Below, one piece after another: positions 32,101 to 39,883 of a stretch of DNA of 64,000 nucleotides (positions are counted from its first letter, which is position 1; each line of letters opens with the position of its first letter). This stretch comes from Spisula solida. Taxonomy: Eukaryota; Mollusca; Bivalvia; Venerida; Mactridae. The stretch covers positions 3,432,501 through 3,496,500 of the forward strand of contig OX365952.1 of NCBI GenBank assembly GCA_947247005.1. Reading direction: 5' to 3'. The translations under genes and the position numbers were made by a program. Under the pieces are notes generated by a model. It searched no databases, was not told the origin of the DNA, and saw nothing but the letters and a program-made list of their open reading frames with translations.

Positions 32101-35100
32101 ACAAGTCGGGGGGGGGGGGAAAGACCTGACTAGTCAATTTATACCCCCTCTGGTAAATAAATTCTTCTCAACCAGAGGGAACAATTTCATGGGGGGGATG
32201 TCTGAGGGGGGTAAAAAGACTGAGGGCTGCTACACCGGCTCATTTCTACTCTCCTGATATATTAATTGCGAAAACGGTCTAAGTGCGTTTTACTTGTGTA
32301 CATGTTTTCCTCCATTTTTTTCTACAATTATCAACATTGACAATAAGAATGAGTTATTTTGATTATATAAGCAGTGCTTTTTTTAATTTAAAAAATCACT
32401 TTGACCATTTTTGCATTACCTGGACCTTTTTCACATTTTACAGATATTGACAACCATTAAATGCGAAAACGGACCAAGTGCATTATTCGGTTTTAAATCT
32501 TCTTTTTCTACTTTTTCTGCTCATATTAAACATTGATAATAAAACATGAGTTATTCAATTGTATAACCTATGTTTTTCAAACGCCTATTTTTACTTAGAC
32601 CTTTTTCACATTTAACAGATCTTGACAATCATTAATTGCGAAAACGGTCTAAGTGCATTTTTTCACAAAAAAAGGCTTTTTCTTTGTTTTCCCCCTACAT
32701 TTTCCACTTTGACAATAAAACATGACTTATTTTGATTATGTAACTTGTGTTTTTCAAACAAATTTTTTACTTGGACTGTTTTCGCATTTAACAGGTCTTG
32801 ACAAATATTAATTGCGAAAACAGTCTAAGTGCATTTTTCCATATAAAATCCTTAATCGTCATTTTTTGGAAAATATTCAACACTGTATATAAGTAGTGAG
32901 TTATTCTTATTATACACTATAAAGATTAACATCAAAAATCATGTTTTAGTAAAATAAGACAGTTTTTTCCTTCTCCTGAACAATTTACAAAATGTCACTT
33001 AGACCGTTTTCGCAATTACCCCTCGATATGTACATAATATTTAACAAATACCTCAATGCTCGAGCAGTTCAAGACTAATCGAAAACACGACCGTCAACGA
33101 GATGTGCTTTTCTACGACCGGGGTAAGGATTGGAGCGTACTTTTGAGAGAGTGGACTTTAAGGAAAACGTGTTTTCACGACTTTTGAAGGCCGGACAGTG
33201 GAAAAAAGTCATTTTAACAGTTTAGATGATATTATTTTGTATTTATTTAATGGTTATTACCAATTTAACACTTAACCGCATTCTTGTAACGATGTATTCC
33301 TTCGAGAACCCATGTCAAGTTTCAAGGCCAACCGTCAAATTTACATGTACACTAATTATAATTTGAAACACACAATACATCAACACTTGCCTTACACATT
33401 CATTTATGTCGTCACTGCAATCTTTCCCGGTCCAACCTGGTAGACATTCCGCGTTACTAGCTGTTTTGTCGCGACAATGTTCTCCATCCCATCCTACCAG
33501 ACAAGCACACCTGTACAAAACGCATAACAAATTATATTTTAGTACATGCCTGTGTAAAGTATATTTCATAACAGCAAATCGTAACACACGTTGCAAATAT
33601 TAATCAATCAAAAATATTTTTTGTTCAAGCAAAACAACAAACTGTATTTATATTACAATAGCTATACCACATATCGACGAATCAGTCACATCTATACATA
33701 GATATATGGGGGTAGCTGTTTTACTTTATGTTGTTTTTGTTTACCTAGATAAGTCATAATAAAGGGAACATAAAACACGTAAAGTTGCTTTGAGCTTTAA
33801 TAGCAACAACCAAATCGCCCCGAGATTACTCTCAGTGCTTTGATTTATATTGAAAACGTACGTATAGCTGCCGACTGTATTAGTACAGTGTCCTCTGTGG
33901 CCACACGGCTTTCCTTGACATTCATTTCTGTCAAGGTTGCATGCATCGCCCTGTAATGAGCATTTATGAAATTAAAACTCTTCAAGCAAGACTGTCGGAG
34001 CTACTATGTTCTTGTATTGTTCAGCGCAATAAATATATACAGTTTATTTTCAAGATTTAGGCCATTGGCCCATGAATCACATATATATACAAACAAGTTA
34101 TAAAGCATTTCACAATATATGTACATAATACAAATGGTATTGTATTGCGCGAGATTATTTACTGGAGACCCACAAAAGCTACATGCTTTCCGTTGTATCT
34201 TGTTGTTTTAACAGTTTAAAATATCCTAACAATTTAATTACAGAAAAGCACGACCGTACTAGCGGAAAATAGTGGGTATCCGGTAAACAATCCCGCACCA
34301 TACAACAAGTTATAATAATAAACATGATTGATACGTTCCGGTCAGCATAATAATCAATAAGATAATAATAACATCGTATAACAAGGATAGAGACATAGAA
34401 TAAATTTGTATTTTCAATAGCAGTATATGTTTGGAGAAAGGTTAATTAAAAATAGTACAATCTATCTCGTCTTTCGAAGCTTTTAAATATATAGATAGCT
34501 AATTTCTTTACCGTGAGTTGATTTGTGGACGAGATTAATTCAATAAATTTTGGGATGTTCGGTCTTTGCCAAAAATAACGTTTAATTAGGTCTTTTCTTA
34601 GATCATGAAATAAAGGACATTCTCGAATAAAGTGAAATTCGTCCTCTAAAATGTTGCATAATTGGCATTTACGTTCATGCCTTGGGATTTTTTGGGGTTT
34701 ATGCCACCAACTGTCTCAATATCTAACCTGTGAGAAGATACACGTAATCGTGATAAAGCTGTTCTAAACTTACGGATAGTTACGAAATCTAAGTATTGCT
34801 TAAAACCAAATTCTGAAAATAATATATATGAACTAGCTCTTGTCGAATTATGAAGTTGCCCATTCCATTCTTGAGTAAATACGTCATTAAGTCTTTGTTT
34901 TAGAATTGGCATAAAATGTTTTACATTGTTCACCCCTTGGTTTAACCAAACCTCATTGAACCCCAAATTTTCCAGCAGTTGTTTAACTTTATTTGTCCAA
35001 TTGATTTTGTTTGGTAATAGTTCATTATCATTTAACATCATTTTGTATATTTGTTTTATGTATTTTCTTTCATCATTGCATACACATGTGATTTTCAACC

Positions 35101-36088
35101 AAAAACGTATTATATTTACCATTCTCATTATTTTTAAAGGTGTACGACCGAGTTCACCATAAATGAAATTGTTTTGAGTAGAAAGCTTCACACCTAAAAT
35201 ATTTTTTAAAAAGTGTAAATGAGTGCGTTCTAAAATGTCGGCATCAGAAAACCCCCATATTTCAGAGCCATAATTCAATAAATATATACACTATCTATTT
35301 ACAATAATCTTGATTTAAAACAAGAAATAGCTTACAACATTGATATAAACCAGCATATCTTGACAAGAGAGAAGTCCTCACAGCCGTTTGCCTACTTAAT
35401 TCACCAACGAAATGTTGGAGGCGGCAACAATGATGTCATGTGAAAAAAGAAACCTCTAATGTGTTTTAAATAAAATACATGTATAGATTTAGTTGATTTG
35501 TGTTTTACTCGCCCACCTATTGTCCAATAGACGACCGATCTATTCATTCCAAATGATATATCAGTTATTAGATTACGAAATAGTTACAGTATCTAGATCT
35601 ACATGTAGAGTCAATGATCAGGATATTGTGCAATAGATCTATGTAAGTTAAATCAATGTAAATCACCACTGGTACATTCGTGTCTGGTCCGTTACGTTTT
35701 TATTACAACTGTTGGTAAGATGTACGTGGTGTTTCAGTACGTGTCGCAAAAAGTATGGCTATTGGGAGCTAATTGGAATCTACAGTTTGAACTTTCTAAT
35801 AGACATTTCTCATATTTAAAAATATATTTATTAAAAACACGTGAAGTTAGTTCAAGTTCCGTATTTCTATTACTATATGTTCGCACTACCTGTTCAGACA
35901 ATGGGTGTACTGTTTTGTGTACACATAAACGACAACGACACTCTCACACTATCCTAACTGAACTATACTTACAGTAAATCCAGGGATGCACATACAGACG
36001 TCCCGGTCGTCTCTATGTTTCGTACAGTGGTAAACACTCGAATCACATGTTATATTACCACACTGTATAGCGTCTGTGACAAGGATAG
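16962..36088 (-). CDS. EGF-repeat single-pass membrane protein
   Basis: Six exons are supported, in transcript order: 36088-35973, 33950-33862, 33510-33396, 20219-19204, 17887-17779, 17100-16962. Phases agree at all junctions except one. Extracellular modules begin with a Cys-rich EGF-like unit (CMCIPGFTGDAC), then a GKPCGHRGHC...SYT|CACLVGWDG module, a short unit ending DDINEC, nine EGF modules, a hydrophobic helix and a short basic tail. Architecture resembles Notch-pathway and fibropellin-type EGF proteins, but no DSL, LNR, ankyrin or laminin-G domain is visible, so no orthologue is named. The intron between 33396 and 20219 is filled by a 12.5-kb inverted-repeat element. Joining those two exons gives a natural EGF module (DINEC|NTSLC...) only if one T is shared; canonical splicing is one base off. 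Either a sequence error, an unseen small exon or damage explains this. Confidence 0.8.
17217..17335. mobile_element. TATATCGCTGGCTTAGAA element, half copy
   Basis: TATATCGCTGGCTTAGAATT then AAGGTCGTAAGTACAAAATC and ACTGTCTGAAAACTACTCTT. It is the reverse complement of the right half of the full copy at 40158-40403; its partner end is absent. Confidence 0.6.
17560..17772. mobile_element. 'TTTTCGTGG' MITE, copy 2
   Basis: Contains AATTTCGTCGGGGTTAAATG, CACGAAATTAAAT, TAATCCACGAATTTAGGA and AAATCCACGACATGTAATG in the same order as the copies at 5393 and 62980. It abuts the donor of the EGF-gene transmembrane exon. Confidence 0.55.
17779..17887 (-). CDS. EGF gene transmembrane exon
   Basis: Acceptor TTATTTTCAG precedes 17887; donor AGAAA|GTAAGT follows 17779. 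Joined in phase to the main exon it reads EESHTDELATSTSVLPIVVG and then the helix SAVSLVFIFGIVAFASW followed by the stop-transfer MKYRK. One predicted membrane span, extracellular EGF side first. Confidence 0.9.
18170..18350 (-). mobile_element. tRNA-derived SINE-like element
   Basis: On the minus strand from about 18350: box A-like TAGCCTAGTGGTTGAGCG, an anticodon-like arm CCGCTTCGAGTGAGG, and box B-like GGATTTAATCC. The body continues to about 18170. tRNA arms do not pair fully. Lies in an intron of the EGF gene. Confidence 0.5.
18755..19008. mobile_element. GGCTTAGAA element, diverged full-length copy
   Basis: Left end ACAATTGGCTTAGAAAAATA then GGGCGTAAGTA; right end GCACTTACGACCTTATTCTT then AAAGCCAGCGAATTATA. 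The two ends are inverted repeats of about 35 bp, and match the family at 40158 and 17217. Confidence 0.6.
19204..20219 (-). CDS. EGF gene main exon: nine EGF modules in one exon
   Basis: Acceptor TTTCATTTCAG precedes 20219, donor CACACAG|GTAGTG follows 19204; 1016 bp. Two diverged modules (CSHLHQHCVNTIGSYSCKC and CSNGNQCKNGGQC) precede seven near-identical 38-residue modules of the form D-I-[DN]-E-C-L-S-K-P-C-Q-N-G-G-x-C, N-x-Y-x-C-x-C, GWQG.NC. DIDEC plus C-x-N-x4-Y-x-C marks calcium-binding EGF with the Asn hydroxylation consensus. CLSKPC fits the C-x-S-x-P-C O-glucose site; the position before the third cysteine is Gln or His, so there is no O-fucose site. Each module has several N-x-T sequons. 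The 114-bp DNA unit is tandemly repeated, a sign of recent expansion. Confidence 0.93.
20520..21180. repeat. Left subterminal repeat array of the 12.5-kb element
   Basis: The motif TTGCGAAAACGGTCTAAGTG or its complement occurs at 20520 (+), 20691 (+, CC variant), 20717 (-, CC variant), 20890 (-) and 21065 (-). The last three are spaced 173-175 bp apart within near-identical units that include TTTTATAGATTTTTAAACTC and GTGTTTTATTGATAACAATT. The pair at 20691/20717 makes an 18-bp-arm palindrome. Confidence 0.85.
21255..22075 (+). pseudogene. Decayed DDE-type transposase-like frame
   Basis: Broken reading frames on the plus strand preserve recognisable blocks in order: KACGSSCSNGKYSFTF and VCAHMFLSQHTLDI (about 21290-21420), FNTEFNFSFHRPIKDQCDLC (about 21708-21770), EKVLITPKGFAFSIYYKRR (about 21924-21985) and YKFTIYNLGNSQADSFVFE (about 22013-22070). 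The FN.EFN..F..PKKDQC..C and SFDLQ.VL.TP....YYKRKL.(Y)N patterns are common to a large eukaryotic transposase-like family I know from cnidarian, insect and mollusc genomes, whose superfamily name I cannot assign. Several in-frame stops and frameshifts show it is dead. Downstream coding is replaced by palindromic repeats. Confidence 0.6.
22081..23000. repeat. Palindromic and duplicated repeats inside the large element
   Basis: TTACATTCCAACTGATCATG and GGTAAAATATTGTATCCA occur at 22092-22140 and again at 22767-22807; TTTGGTAGTTATTATCTCCC at 22289 and 22819. The first copy holds a long imperfect palindrome (arms about 22119-22182 and 22190-22254) centred between two CATGGTCACAT-type blocks; the second lacks most of it. 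No coding potential. Confidence 0.7.
23110..23530. repeat. GC-richer imperfect palindromes, no gene
   Basis: Contains ATAATCAGCCCGC / GCCGATTATCAA-type complementary blocks and GTAACTTTATAATGGCC repeated at 23458 and 23513. Appears to be decayed fold-back sequence within the large element. Nothing else is recognisable from 23000 to 23835. Confidence 0.4.
23840..25047. mobile_element. TA-inserting CAGT-type element, nested, 1.2 kb
   Basis: Left end TA|CAGTCTACACTTGTTATG with GTCGACAT and right end ...AAAACGAGTTTTAACTG|TA; read inward from the right it is CAGTTAAAACTCGTTTTG then TTGACATCGG. Subterminal GTCGACA and GTCGATACA motifs occur at both sides. TA flanks and the CAGTTAAAACTCG terminus fit pogo/Tc1-mariner non-autonomous elements. 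Two overlapping short open frames at 24098-24413 show no known domain. Confidence 0.6.
24415..24531. repeat. Fold-back palindrome
   Basis: GTGCTCATTACATACGAGTT at 24415 is complementary to ACTGGTATGTAATGAGCAC ending 24531, and the arms continue inward (TTATTAAACGAGTTGAC against GTCGACGAGTTTAATAA) to a GACACGAGGC/GCCGAGTGTC apex. A further pair, TTATCACATAACC (24549) and GTTATGTGATAA (24717), brackets the neighbouring segment. Confidence 0.85.
25195..27425. repeat. 42-bp minisatellite, interrupted by one element
   Basis: Unit about 42 bp: ACAATAGGGCCTGGGATGGC, TGAAATCTGTGATGATGGGT with variants, about 20 copies from 25195 to 26090 and about 17 from 26696 to 27425. Because 42 is divisible by three, long frames run through it on both strands; these are not genes. 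The gap is the MITE at 26092-26694. Confidence 0.95.
26092..26694. mobile_element. CTGTAAATC MITE inserted in the minisatellite
   Basis: Termini CTGTAAATC and GATTTACAG, flanked by TA on both sides. Removing it plus one TA restores a normal repeat unit (GAAA-TA-TGTGATGG, seen intact at 27382), which fixes the boundaries exactly. Interior has TTTTCGCTATTCG, GATCGCGAATTCATC and ACGCGAATATAAAGTG. No transposase frame. Confidence 0.9.
27440..29700. repeat. Degenerate 42-bp tandem repeat related to its neighbour
   Basis: Units of about 40-43 bp with CCCAACACTGATGAGTCCCC, ATAGGGCCTAGGATGACTG. The core ATAGGGCCT.GGATG.CTG is shared with the array at 25195-27425, suggesting one ancestral satellite. 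Copies are far more diverged here. A non-repeat block at about 29085-29290 with a fold-back interrupts it. Confidence 0.85.
29200..29279. repeat. 18-bp-arm inverted repeat
   Basis: ATGTAGGATAAGGATATC (29200-29217) and its exact complement GATATCCTTATCCTACAT (29262-29279) flank a 44-nt loop that itself has CCTCGG/CCTCGGG blocks. Interrupts the degenerate minisatellite. Confidence 0.9.
29980..31118. mobile_element. GTGTCGCCTGA element with internal 158-bp tandem repeats
   Basis: Left end GTGTCGCCTGA (29980-29990) and right end TCAGGCGACAC (31108-31118) are perfect inverted repeats. The interior is six 157-158-bp units; TCTTGCGCACTGCA anchors lie at 30481, 30638, 30796 and 30954, with older units near 30166 and 30324. 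A CCGCCGCCGCC run precedes the right end. The unit resembles a dispersed sequence I associate with bivalve genomes. No coding content. Confidence 0.75.
31125..32240. repeat. G/C-homopolymer tandem array
   Basis: Degenerate units of roughly 60-70 bp combining a G run of 6-14, GAAGAAATTGACTAGTCAATT and a TTTCCCCC run with ACTCATCTGAGG; later units (31690-32160) lengthen to 120-150 bp with GACAAGCACCAATTATTTAAC. Each unit can fold on itself because the G and C runs flank the palindrome TTGACTAGTCAA. Confidence 0.85.
32266..33015. repeat. Right subterminal repeat array of the 12.5-kb element
   Basis: TTGCGAAAACGGTCTAAGTG or close variants at 32266, 32461, 32636 and 32812 (+), then the complement at 32996-33015 within the terminal repeat. 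Spacing 175-195 bp. Units share TTTTCACATTTAACAG.TCTTGACAA and a tract of ACATTGATAATAAAACATGA. Confidence 0.85.
33396..33510 (-). CDS. EGF gene exon: EGF end plus truncated module
   Basis: Acceptor TTGTACAG precedes 33510; donor GAATGT|GTAAGG follows 33396. Encodes CACLVGWDGEHC, a short unit NAECLPGWTGKDC, and the start of a further module DDINEC. The second unit has only half of the usual EGF cysteines. Confidence 0.75.
33862..33950 (-). CDS. EGF gene exon: calcium-binding-type EGF, first half
   Basis: Acceptor CATTACAG precedes 33950; donor TATAC|GTACGT follows 33862. Encodes GDACNLDRNECQGKPCGHRG and HCTNTVGSYT. The codon split at the end is completed by the next exon to give SYTCACLVGW, a typical EGF end. 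Confidence 0.78.
34035..35290 (-). mobile_element. 5'-truncated LINE, 3' end with reverse-transcriptase C-terminal region
   Basis: Minus strand from about 35285 encodes NYGSEIWGFSDADILERTHL, FLKNILGVKLSTQN, IYGELGRTPLKIMRM and ends after a Cys-His motif C-Q-L-C-x7-H-x4-C (CQLCNILEDEFHFIRECPLF) and KKLAIYIFKSFERRDRLYYF, stop at 34448-34446. This is the region after the polymerase core in non-LTR retrotransposons. A one-base deletion near 34715-34730 shifts the frame before the Cys-His motif, so the copy is dead. The remaining tail with CATGGGCCAATGGCCTAAAT and AATAAA to about 34035 looks like the element's 3' UTR. Lies in an EGF-gene intron, same strand as the gene. Confidence 0.85.
35973..36088 (-). 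CDS. EGF gene exon: first Cys-rich module
   Basis: Acceptor TTTTCAG precedes 36088 on the minus strand; donor TTTACT|GTAAGT follows 35973. Encodes QCGNITCDSSVYHCTKHRDD and RDVCMCIPGFT, with six cysteines in EGF-like spacing when the next exon (GDAC) is added. Confidence 0.72.
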
Positions 36089-36279
36089 CTGAAAACTACA
36101 TGTACACACAAACAATAAAACAGTATTATTCGAAATGACACTTGGTCACATGTTATATCATGAACTAATGAATAAGCTCTTTTTATTTAACAATTTCATG
36201 TAGTTCTACCACATATGTCTGAAATAGCGTACTTCGCAGGCTTAGAAGAACAATGTGGTAAGTGCTTATGAATAGAATA

Positions 36280-36400
36280 GAATATAGTTTATTTGCAAAG
36301 GAAAATGACTTTTTACAAAGCAACAATAATACAATTAAATAAATAGCATGGTGATATATGTCGAGAAAGTATGCGATGTGAGACGAATTTAGGTCCTGGT
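36280..36400 (-). repeat. Possible LINE 3' tail
   Basis: On the minus strand CTTTGCAAATAAACTATATT is followed by an ATTCT-type simple tail, as at the 3' end of LINEs. No coding part is present. Between 34035 and 35970 otherwise only the LINE and AT-rich intron are visible. Confidence 0.3.
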
Positions 36401-36484
36401 TCGGGAGAGACAGTATTTTTAGAACTTTACAGATGCAGAAGCTTATGTACTGATGACCTTATATTATAAATATAATTATCTTAC

Positions 36485-36526
36485 CAAATAACATATAGCT
36501 GCTAGAAGAATCCCGTTTGCATACAT
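36485..36526 (-). CDS. Possible signal-peptide first exon of the EGF gene
   Basis: Minus-strand ATG at 36526-36524 opens MYANGILLAAICYL, hydrophobic like a signal peptide, and ends at a consensus donor TTTG|GTAAGA (donor plus-strand AC at 36483-36484). It ends in phase 0 while the next exon (from 36088) needs phase 1, unless the inner acceptor ATACAG|TGTGG is used. The placement is therefore tentative. Confidence 0.3.
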
Positions 36527-36786
36527 TTTATGGATGTACTTGATTTTCCGATCACATTTTATAATTTTCATCATAAAACTATAATTTCCCCAACTGTATT
36601 TAATTGAGTGATTTAAAAAATGTATTAGGTAATCTGCATAAGAAGCGGATGGGGAGATTTAAGCTTAGTTTATCAACACTCGTAAAATAATTTATGTTCG
36701 ACTTATCGTTGTTGAAGATAACATCCGAGCGATCACAGCGTATAAACCTAATCACTGTATCATTTACTCGTATTGCGACGCTATAT

Positions 36787-37100
36787 AATTCAACTTGTAT
36801 GACTTATTGCAAGTTAAAGCGTCTGTAACTTCCTTTTACTGTATGACTTATTGTGAGACTGCACAATTCAGCTTGTATGATTTATTGCAAGCTAAAGCAA
36901 CTGTAACTGCCAGTTACTGTATGACTTATTGTGAGACTATACGACTCAACCTGTTTGACCTATTGCAAGCTAAATCACCTGTAACCTCCAGTCACTGTAT
37001 GACTTATTGGAAGACTATACAACTCAACTTGTTTGACTTATTGCAAGCCTTCGCACCTGTAACTTCCGGTCCATTCATCCTTGTGATAACCGGAAGTTGA
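36787..37100. repeat. 78-bp tandem repeat, four units, ending in CCGGAAGTTG
   Basis: TGTATGACTTATTGCAAG-type anchors at 36796, 36874, 36952 and 37030 give a 78-bp period. The array ends GATAACCGGAAGTTG, the same terminus as the element at 49940-50198, with which it shares the GACTTATTG blocks. Confidence 0.85.
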
Positions 37101-37175
37101 ATCTTTTAAACACTGGTGTGATACTGGCGGACACGTCGCGTATTGGAGAACTGAGGGCCAGACTAAATTGACATA

Positions 37176-37335
37176 CAGTAGAACTTTGATGCCTAGTACT
37201 GTCTTCGGACCGGGGAAATAACTCGAACTATCTACCGGTTCCAGGGATGTACTGTATACTGGTACATGTTCATTATTATTTTTCCTGTAGTGAGGAACCT
37301 GTTCTGTTGGGTGTTTTATCATCGACGTTCTACTG
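37176..37335. mobile_element. CAGTAGAAC MITE, 160 bp
   Basis: TA|CAGTAGAACTTTGATG at the left and CATCGACGTTCTACTG|TA at the right: imperfect 16-bp terminal inverted repeats with TA flanks. GTACTGTCTTCGGACCGG inside. Same style as the CAGT families at 422, 23840, 48309 and 54946. Confidence 0.75.
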
Positions 37336-38013
37336 TATCGACATATTGTGCATCAACTATTAATGTACGGAGTCCGTACTGGTATCGTATACTTTGTGAC
37401 TAAAGCATTTGAATAATGTAATAAACAAAACACTTCAAGTGTAATGAGCTCCCCAGTGAAGTTCTGCACATTGAATTCATATTGGTTATTATCTCAGAAT
37501 GATTTACACTTGATCTCTCATTGACCGCACATTCGTCAACATGTGTAGTAGAATGTTTACAACGTGATACATGCGATCATGGGTTTTGTCATCGTGATGG
37601 TGTGACCATACTCATGATACGGATAAAACGCGTCCAGATTTGTCTGTGTTTTAAGGTACATGACCACGTTACTCTGGGCAAAAATGATTTCTGCAGATTT
37701 ACTTGAAACTTGGTACAAACAAGCAATACGAAAGTAAAGAATGCCCAGTTTTAAAAATGACCCAATTAAGTCGAGATCCCTATCAATAGACCATGTTCGA
37801 AAACGTTTCTGTGGTGCGAGTACACGACAAACCGAATCGAAAAAAAGTGAATTCATGCAAGTACTATCGAATTATTATCTCTAAAATTGTTTAAGACTAT
37901 TTGACTTACCTTTGTTTTGGTTGATACATTTAACTTTGTATTGTGAAATGCAGCGACACTTAACTTTTCATTGGAGACTTGTTTCATGCTGGTGTAATAG
38001 GTACATGTCCATG

Positions 38014-38209
38014 AGCCCGTTGCCTAACAAAACCGCCACCGGATAGCAGACCATTGCGCAGCAAAGCGCGTAACAAAGTACTGAGAAATAAGATGCTTTC
38101 GGCGAGTACTGGTAGCGTGTCGTTGCAAAGACGTGTTCGGCTCTTCCAAGACGTGGTAAGGCGCTTCCAAAAAGCGCTCGGTAGCGCCTTAGTTTGGCAA
38201 CGGGCTCCA
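38014..38209. mobile_element. GAGCCCGTTGCC inverted-repeat element, 196 bp
   Basis: Left GAGCCCGTTGCCTAAC (38014-38029) and right GTTTGGCAACGGGCTC (38194-38209) are inverted repeats with one mismatch, flanked by CAT on both sides (possible 3-bp duplication, as in PIF/Harbinger). Body is GC-rich compared with its surroundings. Confidence 0.65.
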
Positions 38210-38418
38210 TATATTCCCAGTTTGTGTATCATAGTTTGTGTAGTTTTTCATTACCACATTGACCTTCGCATTTAAATAGTTGACGTTATCTTGGATTATA
38301 TGATAATCTGGAATAGGTTTATTTCAATTACTTTGTACTTTATAATAAGATAAGAATGCGCACCTTGAAATAGTAGTATTTCATGTTTTCGGTTAAATTA
38401 TTAAGAACGATAAGGTCA

Positions 38419-38990
38419 TTTTAGGCCCTGTCACAACCAAACGTTGTGTTTTCAGCACGTACGTCTTTTTGGGCGGCTAGGGCCGCTACGCTTTTCCGAA
38501 AACGTTGGAAGGCAGTACGGAGGGATACGTCAACGCACGTCACACGCAAGGTCGAGCTTGTTACCTGGCCGTGAGTGGCTGCGTGTAACGGACGTTGCAC
38601 ATGTGGTGAGTTGCACGTGCTTACAACGTACTATCTCTGTGCGATTGTGATGTTATCGTACGGTGACCATACCTCGAATTCTGCTCACGTACGTTGTCCA
38701 TGCTCACGCGCATGTTGTAAGTTGGCAGTAGAACACACGCGTGTTACACGTATGGTGTGTAGCCATAACCTGAACGCAGCGAATGTTCAATCTACACTCA
38801 AAGTGCTACGTTGTGTTTGCGTACAAAAAGGAAGGCGATACTCACTACGGACGGATTCCCAAGTTTTATCTGCGTGTTTGGAAGTAGACAGCGCGTACTT
38901 GCCGGGTACGGCGGGTTGTGACCGCCGCTTTACCTTGGTTAATCTGGTTGCCATTACGTTCAAAAGCCATCCTCCCACACACTATTGACC
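38419..38990. other. GC-rich, CpG-dense tract, probably mobile
   Basis: Contrasts sharply with the AT-rich surroundings; ACGTACGT, CACGT and GCGTG words are frequent. GGCCCTGTCACAACC at the left resembles a Harbinger-type terminus but no matching right end was found. An open frame of 137 codons (38575-38988) has no recognisable domain. Could be a CpG-rich element or, less likely, a regulatory region. Confidence 0.35.
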
Positions 38991-39883
38991 AATCATAAAT
39001 TTAAAATCATGAAATACTTTGCCAGGAACCAGTAATTTGGAACCAAATTCCTCATGGTCCAACCCACTTTTCTTTGTTAAATATTGTTTGCATTCGCATA
39101 CTTTGTAACAAATAGTTTTGTAGCAATCGGCACTTAAATATGTCTTCCTTTATACATACAGCGAGGCAGAAACTAAAAATAATTCGATTAATGTTTAGTT
39201 TAATTTAACGTGTTAATTCAAGTGCCATAACTATGTTGTACATCCACATTCTGGATTAGATAGGAAATTATATAGCGGAACGGTCGCATTATAGGACCTT
39301 AAAACGATTGAATGTTTGGTTCTTTTAAAAATCGGTCGTAATAGCGGGACGGTCGCATTATCTGACCGGTCGTTAGGTGGGACTTTACTGTACTGCAGTT
39401 AGAGACTATATTATTTCTATTCATATAAGTCTAATTAAAAATTCCTCGCTCTGTGACATGTGATTAAACGCACTGCCGAATCGCTATTTTTGTTTTATAT
39501 TTTAACTGCTTCTGTGATTTGAGATATGATAGAAAATCGGGGTATACGCATGTAGTGATAAAGACACAAACAGAAACTCTACATGTATGCAATTTTATTT
39601 TTGTGACTCAATCTTAAAAACTTTTCCAGAAACAAAACAGTGCATGTTACGTAAAAACCTATTTTCCGACCCCTAGTTTATAGTCGCGTAAACATGAGTT
39701 AAGGACTTATCAAGGATTTAATTTATTATAAGGATCAAGGTGCGGGTATTAAACTATTCATTTTAAGATTAACTCTCATCACCGATGTTTGCTTTTCACG
39801 TTATTAGATTAGTGTGGGGATGTAGTCAACATGCGGCGTGGACATCTTGTCTCTGTAGTTCCATCAATACTAAATTAGGCATG

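Larger units (their letters stand above)
20503..33032. mobile_element. 12.5-kb inverted-repeat-bounded element filling an EGF-gene intron
   Basis: A perfect 44-bp inverted repeat starts TACATATCGAGGGGTAATTG at 20503-20546 and its reverse complement closes at 32989-33032. Inside each end is an array with a period of about 175 bp carrying the terminal motif TTGCGAAAACGGTCTAAGTG. Each array has only one outer terminus, so they read as the left and right ends of one element rather than two elements. Contents from left: subterminal array (to 21180), decayed transposase-like frame (21255-22075), palindromes and a duplication (22081-23000), a nested TA-inserting element (23840-25047), 42-bp minisatellite (25195-27425) with a nested MITE, a related minisatellite (27440-29700), a GTGTCGCCTGA element (29980-31118), a G/C-run array and the right array. 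Target duplication is unclear; ATAT next to CGAGGGG on both sides is one option. Confidence 0.7.

Noticed and set aside
20503..33032. Polinton/Maverick-type giant element
   Set aside because: No DNA polymerase B, integrase, protease or capsid-like frames, and the termini do not resemble Polinton ends.
33315..33395. Extension of the EGF exon past GAATGT|GTAAGG
   Set aside because: Reading on gives no further EGF cysteine pattern and soon becomes intronic in composition; the donor is a strong consensus.
38575..38988. 137-codon frame in the GC-rich tract
   Set aside because: GC-rich sequence has few stops by chance; composition is Cys/Arg-rich without pattern, and no homology is recognised.
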